A stretch of 64,000 nucleotides of DNA from Ischnura elegans (Eukaryota; Arthropoda; Insecta; Odonata; Coenagrionidae): contig NC_060253.1 of assembly GCF_921293095.1 (NCBI RefSeq), positions 96,365,073 to 96,429,072 of the forward strand, written 5' to 3'. The translations under genes were made by a program, and so were the position numbers. This document shows, piece by piece, positions 47,146-64,000 of this stretch. How positions within the stretch are numbered: position 1 is the first letter of the stretch; every line of letters starts with the position of its first letter. Below the pieces are notes generated by a model. That model saw only the letters and a list, made by a program, of their open reading frames with translations. It did no database searches and had not been told where the DNA came from.

Positions 47146-49643
47146 TACCCCGCCGGTATTTAGAACTTAACTAAAAAGTAAACAGATAAAAAATGATTTG
47201 GTGAAGGATATAACTACCATTCCCATGAAATGCACAGATAACACAGCAATATACACAACGGTGACTAACAGAGGGCTGGCAAGATTTTGATCGAGGTACA
47301 CAATTGTTTCATCGAGCGATGTAATAGTCGAAAATGAAAGAAGGTAACTTACATTTAAAACTTATTCGTACAGAGCCACTGTCCACGATAAACTGAAAAT
47401 CACATTCACGTTTAATCGTTAAAAAACCTATACGCCTCAAAACGCCATTTTTGCGGATGTACTTATAATTTACACAGACACAACTGGCAACCTTTGAGAT
47501 TTGAAAAGAATATTTTTGGTAATGGCCACGAGCCACACACTTGCCAACTTTAAAATAAAATCTTACTATTCGTATTAAAATATACGAGAATGATTCCTAT
47601 CAGGAAAGAATAAAGAAAATAATAAGTATAAAAAGCAATAGATTATACGAAACAGTGGATATTATGTGAAGACAAATTCGTATAAAAAGCGTGGTAAATC
47701 TCTCAACTTCAAGCCCGGGAATACGATTTCATTTGAACGGTATTTAAAACGTAACGAACGTAACTATAATTTTATCAACATTAATTTCAATTCAGCCCTC
47801 AGGTTTTGTTGTTTACCCCGTATTAACCAACAGGAGTTTTGATTCGAAAGTTAATGAAAATAAAAAAATTAAAGTTGAAGAATAAACAAAAGGAAAATTT
47901 CAGTTCAACAGTGCAGTGAGAGGCCTCCAAGCATCTTATAAAATACTTGAATCATTAACTTGATGGATGTTCTCAATGACGCGGCGACCATTGCCATCAC
48001 ATCTTGGCTAGAATATATCAAAAGCGACCATCATACGTTCATAATTCAATTGTAATAATTTCCATAGTTGTCTATAGCATCTTAGGTGTTCAATTTGCAT
48101 TATATATAATAAGCTTTAGTGGCAGGACAATCTCATTTCCAGGACCGTCCTCTTCTTTTCCTCAACAGTGAACTCTTCAGCCGTGTCATCTGGATCACAA
48201 GTCTTCAAAGCCGAGACCAAACGTTTCCTCTTTTCCGATGAGAGGAAGAACAGGTAGAAGACTGCTGTAACCCTCTACCAACCTGTTTCTTGTGGTTCAT
48301 GGTCAGGGTCCTGATCACTAAGTAATATATTAGTGGCACTTAAAATTAATGGCTCATTTTTTTTACAAATATTATAATTGAATAACCCAAAATATTGTTT
48401 GATTTAATACCACGCTCTGGAAGGAATCTTTTTTAATTTACACACTATTTGGGACACGAATGTCGATCCTTTGGGGACACATCCCCGTAAATATTGTATG
48501 CATCCCCCAGAGAATTCCAAACCCCACAAATTTTTACAGCAATTGACACCAATTATTTGAGAGATTAATTGGGCTCCCAGAGTTTAAATAGCCCCTACAG
48601 AGCAAGTGAGGGTCTGGTTTGGGCAAGGCAATTAGCTTCGCTTTAAAGGGAAAGACCATGAAGGTCCTTAATTACAAGAAGGGACAGGGAAATCAGGAAA
48701 GATGAGAGGGTTGGACATATTTGTATGTTTTCCATGTGCGAGAAATTGCCCATGCCTGTTGTAGTCCTTCAAGAAAGATCTCTTTCATATTTCCTAGTAA
48801 CATTTTTGCACATAAAATTTATAATCAATTGAATTATTTTATTCTGAGATAAAATATAGAGCTGACTTTACCCTGATTACAATACAGTTGGTATCCCCTT
48901 AAATGGGGATAAATCCCCAAAATCAGTGAGCCTAATCCGAAAACGGGATGCAGTACAAGATCCAAGCCAACAGTGAGGAAATGGGTATCTGAAGACCTGC
49001 CTTAACTCACACTTTTCCAAATGCTGATAGTTGTCAAAAACATGCTGCCACCATCTCAAAGAGTGACCATTCACTCAATCTCCTCCAAATTTTTCTTAAC
49101 AGAGAGGTTATAGACACAATTGTTAAATTTACCATCAATTACACTGCTCAGAAAATAAACGAGTAACTATAATTCTATCACGATGAAAGGTATGCATTAA
49201 TCGGAATTCTGTACCTCAGTAGTTAGGTCCCACTCCCGCATTGCCGAATGTTTTGGGAGACCACAGACAATGCACAGAATGTAAAGGTCTAACACTCCAT
49301 GTGCAGGGATCCAGTTTGTTACACATTTGTGAAAAAAAAAACCTACAGATTGTTGATGAAATGGCAAGTTAGACCGCTGCTAAATGAGATATTCATACTG
49401 TAACAATTAATTTTGAGTTTTATTTGAGTTGAGTCGGAGAATGTTGATGTGACAATTGGTGGGAGAGGAACAATGAGGCAAGTGATGTTGGATGGAGATT
49501 GTTGTGGATGGGTCGGGATGGAGTGTAAAGGAGAGTTGGATTGTAATCGTCACGGTGTGCGGATGCGTTTTTGCTCCCGAGTTCCAAATTATAAAACGTG
49601 TTATACGGTGTAATAACAATATTTGTAAGACGTTAAAGAGAAG
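47146..49643. other. Mtl promoter side and intergenic spacer
   Basis: It contains the probable untranslated Mtl exon (above 47353 on the - strand) and otherwise AT-rich sequence. Short frames such as the one at 47309-47536 are not conserved-looking. No repeat was identified. Confidence 0.4.
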
Positions 49644-49945
49644 ATGATAAAAAAAAACGTTACAATACGTATTACACCATGTGAAACAAATGTTTCCAGC
49701 GATGAATCGATGTGTTATTATTTCGGCCGACATGGATGCAATCAGTTCATCCACGGGAAGCCGATCCATTATGGATACAAGGCTCGGGCAGCGTCACGTC
49801 TTCACATAGTTTTACATCATGGTCGCCGATACAAGGAGCCTTCTGAGAGGCCTCTTTATTTAGGTCTGGGTGAATCAAAGGCATACCAGTTTGCGTATCT
49901 ATTACCTACAGAAAAGTATATCCTTTTCTTTCATTTTTGATAATT
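49644..49945 (+). pseudogene. piggyBac transposase fragment
   Basis: One + strand frame encodes SSDESMCYYFGRHGCNQFIH then GKPIHYGYKARAAS, and near the end GLGESKAYQFAYLLPTEKY with LFFHF. These match the piggyBac/PGBD DDE core 'DEsM-yFGRHgcKQFIrGKPirFGyK' and 'GLGesVV-L---LPt-kytlffDNFFTS'. The second catalytic Asp block (DNFF) is replaced, so no activity is expected. Only about 90 of the usual 500-600 residues are present; no terminal repeats were found around it. Confidence 0.8.
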
Positions 49946-51714
49946 TCTTTGCTAGCACTAAGCTTATGTCAGAAATGTGACAGAGAAGTATGGAAGTGAC
50001 AGGAACAGTCAGGGTGAACAGAATGAATGAGGTAAAGCAACATGACAAAAATATCAATGGAAGGATAACAATGTAGAGTACATACTTTCGAATGACATTA
50101 GGATTTTCCTTCTTCAGCAAGCTAAGCCTCAACTCTTGTTCCGATGAAAAGCAAAATAAAAATTGACCAGCCATTGGTTACTTCAGACTGTAATAAGAAT
50201 ATGGGAGGTATTTATCTTGTGGATAATAACATTTCTAATTACAAAATTGGAATAAGGGGGGAAAAGTGGCATATTTCCATAATTATGTGGCTATTAGATT
50301 TTTCAATGAGTAATGCCAAGATTTTATGTCACGGGCTTACACTCAACTCTTGCATTCTGCTAAGCAGTAGTTCAAGCTCTCTTACAGAATTACGGAGTGG
50401 CACCTAAAGTGCCCGGTTCTCAGTATTTCATCTCCCGAATCCAAAACCAAGCAAGGGCAGGTAATGGTGGGCATTTAATTGTCACCGGTCAGGCTAGAAG
50501 ACGGAGCAAAAAGTGCAAGAATGAGACAGAAAAAGCATGTCAAAAGTGAAAAGGAGTTTATCAATGTATCACAAAAAAATTGATTAAAAAATTAACATCT
50601 TAATTACACAAATAAAGTACATAATGTAATAATCCTCAATAACTAAAAGCGAGATAACATTTATATTGTAGTTTTTCAATAATAATTTATTTATTCGTTG
50701 CATTGGCTGAAAGCAGATATGTACCAAAAAGGTCGTTAATGATCCACCCTGTTTTTCCTGACGTAGAGGTCACAGAATTTTTAAAGTATTTTTCCGATGA
50801 TCTGGATATAAGGAAATGATACAGAAAGAGCAAAAATTGATACCTACAATTTTGCAAAGAAAAGTTCTCAGCACAAATGGGTCAACACTAAAACTAACAT
50901 TTCATTAAGTCATCTCCTATTTAGATCTTTAAGTAGGTGACTTTGCAAAAGCTTGGATGGATTGTAGTCATTATTTTGGGTGGTGAGGTTCATTTCTTTC
51001 CATGATATCTTGGTGGTACAAAGACCATCTGATGTTTGATATGCTTAAAAATGTGGCTTTTAAGGTATTTACCAATCATTTTTAAACACGCTAAGCAGGT
51101 GAAATAAAAATTTACATTGTAGAGCCGCCTTGCAGACTACTTTTTTTTCCAGTCTTCGCAGAAATTAAGGAGGGGGCCTGTTAATCGCAAAGCCAAAATT
51201 CAGTTTAATTGGAGGGGAACATGCATTTCAGGGGAGATCACTTTTGGAGGGGTTACATCTTAGACTATCTCTCCTAAACATTTTGGAAGAAATTTGAACT
51301 GGTAAACCAGAGCACTGGCTACGGCCTTAGAGAATCCACTTTGGCTAATATAGGTTTACCATCAGTAGAATAGAATCATTTACTACATTTTATGACCCCC
51401 AACTTTCCATTTCACAGAATGGCGATGACTATAAAAGGAGTAAAAATAGTAAATTTGCCTTCATGCAGGGCAACATTCGAGTGCGACCCACCAGTGAACT
51501 TATTAGTGCATAATTTTGTATTGAGTGAGATGCTTGTAATAAATAGTTACCTACTTAAGCTTCATGCTTTATTTTTGGCCATTTTTTCCATACAAATAGG
51601 AGAAATTTGAATACTCCTCGAAAACTGATCAACTTCTACTTTCACATCAGTCAATGCTGGAATTTTAAACCAGGCCCCTTAGTTGAGCAGCCAACATTTT
51701 AACACTGACTTGTT
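49946..51714. other. Intergenic spacer
   Basis: No gene is supported. At about 51130-51330 runs of GGAGGGG and the word CACTGGCTACGG hint at a badly decayed hAT-like repeat related to the CAGTGGCGTAGCC family; the ends cannot be placed. Confidence 0.35.
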
Positions 51715-52035
51715 ATGCCACATGGAGTGGGGTTACTCGAAGCTGGCCTCCATGGCTTCAGCTCTCTAGATCTAAGCTATTCCTTATGTCCACTTGTCCA
51801 GGTCTTTATCAGATCACCATGCCTCATGACGTTTTCAATTAAGCTTTCCCAACCTATTCTTAGGGTTTTCAGAAGACTTCTTTGTAAACCCACTCTTCTT
51901 ATGGTTTCCTTATTAACAACCACTGAATCTGTTTAATCCCAATCGTTTTTCTCAGTACATTTCCAATGCTTATCTGCTGCGGTCGTCATTCATGCCTCAC
52001 CACCATAAATGAGGAGTTGTTTGTGCAAGAAAGAA
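51715..52035 (-). mobile_element. LINE 3' ORF fragment (CFDP2/RTE-like)
   Basis: The - strand translates QLLIYGGEA, TTAADKHW, then NKETIRRVGLQRSLLKTLRI and ENVMRHGDLIKTW. This is the C-terminal stretch of the LINE type also seen at 6.3, 30.6 and 33 kb ('YGcEtWtl--------e---RR---rsll-ti---w-ghvlRH-gl-kt'). Stops interrupt it. Confidence 0.65.
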
Positions 52036-52216
52036 TGAAGTAGCCCAATTAAAATTTATAAATGGTTCATGGGGTGTCATAAATCCTCAACCATTTAGGA
52101 CAAGTGGATAACATCCAAGGTCCAATGAAATCCACTAGCTACCTTGCATTGAATCAATGAACAAAGCCATCATGGATTATTACTATAATGGTAAATATAA
52201 TCTTGTAATCACAATA

Positions 52217-52877
52217 GGGTAGTTTCCTTCATCAAAGAAAACGAAAGGCATTGATTGCGATTCGTTACCCACCATTAGTGTATTCATAATACACAAATTA
52301 TTTGGTTTTTGAAATACCGGTTTAGACGAATGGCAAGGGTCAAATTTTATCCTCATTTGAAAAAGGCCAGATTGGCGCCCATGCGATTCCACTCCACGTG
52401 ACGTCACAGGGACCTAGTTTCTACACGAGAGGATAGGACTTTTACATCGTCTGAGGTTACCAATGCATGCATGAGGCACAGAGCTCAGGGAAACATGTCT
52501 TAATAATCACCTATTAAAACTGGCTAAGGTCGGAAAGTTTTCTTCGTTTGATAAGGTATTAATAAACCTTTTTTAAGCCAAGCGCTACCAGCCAGCAAGG
52601 TACTCAGCTACCCGCTAGCATCCTGCGTCCTATCAGCGCTCAGAGCCTCGATCAAGGTCACCTCACAAGGCGGGAGGGGGAACCAGAAATGCGTCGCACG
52701 GACTTTTTCCCATCATTCCTACTTACGCGTCACATTTTCGCGCGCTTGAAATTTTTCACTTTTCATTTAATAGCGAAAAATAGATATTGTCATTTAAAAA
52801 TCTAAAAGCGTGAAATACGTACTCCAGGAGTAATAATCTTTCGATTTAGGCAATAAAAAAATAATAGGAAACCACCC
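52217..52877 (-). mobile_element. TA-flanked ~660-bp MITE, copy D
   Basis: Full-length (661 bp) member in reverse orientation. GGGTAGTTTCCT at the low-coordinate end and GGAAACCACCC at the other, with TA at 52215-52216 and 52878-52879. It is intergenic between Mtl and na. Confidence 0.88.
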
Positions 52878-52879
52878 TA

Positions 52880-54891
52880 TTAGACCTTCATATCTAGAAG
52901 CTATGATCCATTTCATCAAGTAGAGAAGTTCATAAAAGGTTAAAAAAATTTAACAGATTGTTTCCTAAAAACTAACTTTACAAGACCATATTCAATAATG
53001 AATTTAACTTTTTAAGAACTTAAAATATGCAATTCAAGAATGGAATAAACAGAAAGTATTAAAATTCATGAAAAATGAAAACACAGCAAATTGATGAATA
53101 GCACCACTACAAGTCACAATATTTTTATTGTATCACAAAATAAAATAATTGCAGCTATGACTTAGTTCACTAAATGATTTTCAATGGAATACATTAAATA
53201 TTCATGACAAATGAGGTAAAAATGCACACAGATCCACGGACAAGGGTTAGTGGATGCTTACATGGAAGACACTACCACAGAACAATAGCAAGGAAATAAT
53301 CAAATGAAGCCATTGACAACCAGGTTCAATTAACATCAAGTGAAAACTAATTAATCACAATTTTACTCAACTAATTCACTACCTCGAGTGAAGTTAGATG
53401 TACACCATTATGATGGCTACGCTCGCATAAGTATGTGAGAGAACATTGATGAACTGAAATTATTTGTGCATAGAATCATCCTCAACTTCCTATAAAAATT
53501 TGTTATTTTTCCTTGGCATACATCAAATATGATTTGATGTGACTTCCTTTCTAGTATGAAGACACCAATTCTTTGTGAGTGACAAGTTTCTCCTCTAAAT
53601 CCCTATCAATTCAAAAGGCATCTTCTTGCAAAAGGATAATTCAATTCTTTTTTATTTTTTGGCACATTAATAATACTGAATTGCATATGAAAATTCACAA
53701 AAAACATACACATTTCCCACTGGATAAAAATAAATATTTAACTATTAATTACTAACTCCTTATAGATGCAATAGATGAATATAATTAAGAACTAAAGATG
53801 GTGACAGAAAATGATTTCAAAAACTTCAAAATTTAAATGACTGCAAGCAGTAATATACAATAAATGGATACTAAAAAATAGATTACATAACATTAATTAA
53901 GCACAGTGAATGATTTAATAAATATTCTTCTTTAAGTCAAAGGCATAGCTAACGTGATAGCATGTCATAGCTAAAGAGTTTGGCTCGGGGGGCCATGAGA
54001 TCATTCCAGCACCACCCATCCTACTAGCAGTCACGGGTTAGCTGCTTTCTGAAGTAGTAGTATGAATTGAGGCAAAAGGGACCACACCCCTGTGCAGTGG
54101 CTTAGCTACAGGTGCATGCGTTGCCAGCAACCTGAAGCGTGGCCACCACAATTTTGATTCGTCAAATTTTACTGGGAGGGCCATGAGCTGTATTGGCCCA
54201 GGCTGGGCTATGCCATTGCTATGAATTAATGAACATAGAAATAACATAACAGTAACACCAACTTTAAAACAAAACCCATAACTACAACAGCAACAGTGAT
54301 ATAGTTATCACTAAAAACTTTAATCAATTTTAAGCTACCTACATTATTTTAATACGTTGTTCTACAACAGATTTAAATTATATAGTCTATCTCTTTCTAT
54401 AGCTTTCAATATTGAAAAACATTCTTTTAATATAAATATATAAAATTCCAACATTATATATTGTACTATATTTGGCAACAACATCAATTAAAATAACTGT
54501 TCCCACAAAAATACTATGTTTCACGACCATTTATCTCAACTTTCAAGGGTATTTCCAACCATTCGAAAGAATGCCTTCCTTAAATGAGGCAAAAAAAATT
54601 ACAGACATCATAAAGCCTTAGACATGGGTACCTGATAGTGCAAAAAGCAATGAAAATATTTTATTCTACACAAAAAAATGTTTCACCTATCCCCATAAAG
54701 ACCTGTTTTAAAGTTAACTGACCAGATAAAAACAGGTAAAATGGTAAAAATATTACCTGCACTTCCATTTTTGATTGATCATTCAACAAACTTTTTTGAG
54801 AGAGCATAATGCTGGTTGTTAATTCTGGTCTGTGACTAGCTGGGTAATAGCTTTTATATTTTCATTTTATTTGTGTAGTACACACATTTAA
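52880..54891. other. Intergenic spacer
   Basis: AT-rich, no gene. Around 54090-54200 the words GCAGTGGCTTAGCTACAGG and GGGAGGGCCATGAGCTG suggest another fragment of the CAGTGGC-type hAT-like repeat, too decayed to delimit. Confidence 0.35.
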
Positions 54892-55203
54892 CACGTTGCG
54901 TACGGATGGCGAGAATTCTCGTAATTTTTTTCCAGAACGTTCCGGACGGATGACGAAGATTCTCGTCATTTAGGCATGTCGACCTAAAAAATTTTAAAGC
55001 GTACAATACATATTCGTTAGTACATTTTCAGTTGTTGTTCGTTATTCATAATGAATTGATGGATCATGACGTTTGATTGGATAAAGTTATATTCTACACA
55101 TAAACCTTTTAACCATGTTTAAACCAAAGGCATTACACCCTAATAGGCACATATTTCCAATCTCTGCGTTCCTAAGTATTTAAATACCCCGGTACGCAAC
55201 CTG
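54892..55203. mobile_element. piggyBac-type MITE
   Basis: TTAA lies directly outside both ends (54888-54891 and 55204-55207). The terminal repeats are CACGTTGCGTACGG and, inverted, CAGGTTGCGTACCGG. The 312-bp interior has an internal near-repeat (GGATGGCGAGAATTCTCGT and GGATGACGAAGATTCTCGT). TTAA specificity is the piggyBac hallmark. No coding region. Confidence 0.82.
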
Positions 55204-55207
55204 TTAA

Positions 55208-57584
55208 TATGTACTATGTACTATCATTTGTGCAGGCCGTACGATCATAACTTGGAATTCAACCTCATGAAACCACAGATTCGATGAAGCACAATGCCAT
55301 ACATTTAGTAATGCAGGCAGTGAATATGACATTAAAACTGCTAACATTTATACACATGCTCTGAAATGGAAATGCACCTTGTTGTTGATTATAACTTTAA
55401 ATGTCTAATATTGCACCTTTTTCTGCTAGCTTTTTTATTAATTAATTTATTCCCTTCATTACCTGTAAACTTCCTTCAGGATCTGTATTCATCCATTACT
55501 ACTGGGTAGCATGACCTTAATTCCATACAGAAAGGTATGGGCAAAAAACAGCAAAGCTTATCTTTGTTGAACAAGGGCAATTAAATGGAAAACCCTAGCT
55601 ATTCACTACATTACCTTACAGAGATTAGTAAAATGGGGGGTCAAAGATCAATTGCATTTAGTACTAATTAATCCTTCTGCTCTCAAGGCAATTTTCATTA
55701 TCACTTCCAGAAAGCTCAAGACCAATTCAAAAATGCAACAGGCATTCTTGAATTAGGTGTTTCACATGAACAAGTTCTTTTGTTCATATAGAACACAAAA
55801 TACTATGGAAAAGATACAATTTCATCAGGAGTCATAAACATTTACATAATCTCCAGTATAAAAGTGAAACTAACACAAAATATTATAAACAATATTTTGA
55901 AATGTGATTAAACACAACATATCTGCACCTTGAGAGTCTCTCGGAGGGTTAAAGATTTTGAAATAAGAGTTTTCAACAAGTAGGCAATCACAAATTACTG
56001 AATTGCATACTTAATGCTTTCGATGGTATACAGAAACACAAAAAGGATGACATACTATCACCCCTCCAATTAGTACATAAATCCTCAAATAGGAATTGTA
56101 AAAAAATAAGCATTAAAAATAAAATATGCATCTGAACAGGATAAATAAATCTTGATCAAATTTGCAGATGAATTGAAAGTTAAATAAATAAAGTGGGCTT
56201 AAAACAAAGAAATGCACTTAGAAATTATTAATCCCAACAAAGGGAAAAATATATGTTACTCATAAAATATCTTTTGGCTTGAAGTAATTCGCACTCTAGA
56301 GTTAAATTTCATAAAAATGCATACCTATCCATATAATTTTTACATATTTCACAGCATTCCATCAACGTCTCGAGATTATTAACTGTGAATTATTAGCCTC
56401 CAAGAATAATTGACGATGAAACAAATAAAAAATGGAAACAATGGTTGATCTACCAAATAAAAAAAGTGTGTATGCATGTTTATGTGCACGGCTTCAAAAG
56501 CTACATAGAAAATTTACCTAAGGACAATCCACAATCTGGTATGTTGAATTCCTGAAGTAGGACTAGAAAAATACAAATACGGCACAAGCACCCAAGAGAA
56601 GAGTAAAAGTAAATGATACTTGAATCAAGAGTTATGCAAACAAAGGTCTTACAGAAACATATGAAGTAAAAGATTCATTAATTTCACCATCAGAGAATGG
56701 ATTTCAATAACCTGAAGCTAAATCCCAAAGTCCCAGTGAGCACAAAATATATTTTACCCCATTTTTACCCTAATTTTACATGGGTAAAATTGTGGTAAAA
56801 GATGGGTAACCTGGGTGGTAACGGGTAAAATATCTGTAAATTTATATACATAATATGTAGTAAGTTAACTCCCATTTCTCTAATCCAAATCAAAATTCCA
56901 TGATTTAACGTTAAATCCGTCCAATTTAACGTTACGTCTGTACGGAACAGTGATTAGTACTTATGGTGCATACTTTATCCATATTCTATATCAAGAGTAT
57001 TAATGATTGTGGAGAAGTTTCAGAGAAATAGTTCAGACAAAAAAGACAGTCATTACCAAAAAGGTAAAAGTCTAGTTACCTTGAAATTAGAGTGCGTAAA
57101 AAGGTATTTACTACCCTGACAGGCACTCACTTTTATGATGTACCTCAAATAAAATTCCTAACAGCAGTAAGCATTGGTTAAAAGATTTTTCATCAAAAAC
57201 TAAACTGTGCAAGACATTAAAAAAAACAAAAAAAAAATGGGGAAGAGGACAGTTGTAAAGGAACATTCTAACATACATATATATAAAAGAGAAGAGACCA
57301 TAAAATCATCACATACTTTGCATATTAAAATACTTACATGGGATTTAGCCCTAATAAATTTTAATTATATACTACCAGTACATAGTATTCTATTCACTAT
57401 CCTTCATCGGGGTAAAAAATGTGGTTTGATGCAGCCTGATCATCCTTATCTTCAAGATCAGATGTGATTATGCCTCCTGATAGGTTTCTTCCCTCAAGGC
57501 GATATCCTTGGGCAGAGTTATGGACCCTGGCTTCAACAAAAAAAATCAAATGGTAAAGTGGAGTGCATATCCAATATTTTACCA
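55208..57584 (-). other. Likely na 3' UTR and spacer
   Basis: Sequence downstream of the na stop codon. It is AT-rich without a recognised gene. Near 56750-56830 the word TTTTACCC and its complement GGGTAAAA recur several times, forming weak local hairpins. The position of the polyadenylation site is not clear. Confidence 0.35.

Positions 57585-64000
<6,416 letters not shown>

Noticed and set aside
49407-49769. 120-codon minus-strand frame opposite the piggyBac fragment
   Set aside because: Shadow frame with Thr/His-rich composition; the plus strand carries the recognisable transposase words.
54038-54247. CAGTGGC-type hAT-like repeat fragments here and near 51130-51330
   Set aside because: Words are suggestive but neither end nor a target duplication can be placed, so not called as elements.
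56740-56840. Telomere-like TTTTACCC repeats
   Set aside because: The units are irregular and occur on both strands within 100 bases; not a telomeric array, probably a decayed foldback repeat.

Overview
This is AT-rich, intron-rich animal DNA, most likely from an arthropod and probably an insect. Four conserved protein-coding genes can be assembled exon by exon with consistent splice phases. ATP6AP2 (V-ATPase accessory protein 2 / prorenin receptor) lies on the + strand at about 1.8-5.5 kb. The complete largest subunit of RNA polymerase II (RPB1, here Polr2A) lies on the - strand at 11.0-34.3 kb in 28 coding exons. A Mig-2-like Rho-family GTPase (Mtl), an invertebrate class, lies on the - strand at 40.1-47.1 kb in 5 coding exons. 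The last five coding exons of the sodium leak channel narrow abdomen/NALCN lie on the - strand at 57.6-63.4 kb, and that gene continues beyond the right edge. The species cannot be named from the sequence alone.

Layout: 1-1.8 kb is a promoter-like/intergenic stretch (GC-rich patch with a CRE palindrome and a CCAAT box); 1.8-5.5 kb is ATP6AP2, with two long inverted repeats in its introns; 6.2-10 kb holds remnants of a LINE and small DNA transposons; 10.5-34.3 kb is Polr2A, whose introns carry several MITEs, a 5'-truncated LINE and a large imperfect palindrome; 34.3-40.1 kb is intergenic or Mtl 3' UTR with a Penelope-like GIY-YIG remnant; 40.1-47.2 kb is Mtl, whose largest intron is packed with a hAT-type MITE and one member of a four-copy MITE family, with a pogo-like element in the next intron downstream; 47.2-57.6 kb is intergenic with a piggyBac transposase remnant, a TTAA-flanked MITE and LINE debris; 57.6-64 kb is the 3' part of na.

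The four genes are ordinary host genes and show no operon-like relation: Polr2A transcribes mRNAs, ATP6AP2 helps assemble and sort the V-ATPase, Mtl controls actin and cell migration, and na sets resting sodium conductance in neurons. I did not find a convincing new multi-gene system. The most noteworthy points are a GC-AG intron in Polr2A, a 23-residue basic interruption inside the RPB1 C-terminal heptad array, long intronic hairpins in ATP6AP2 and Polr2A, and a local burst of a roughly 660-bp TA-flanked MITE family (four copies within 22 kb). No tRNA, rRNA, CRISPR array or LTR element was recognised.
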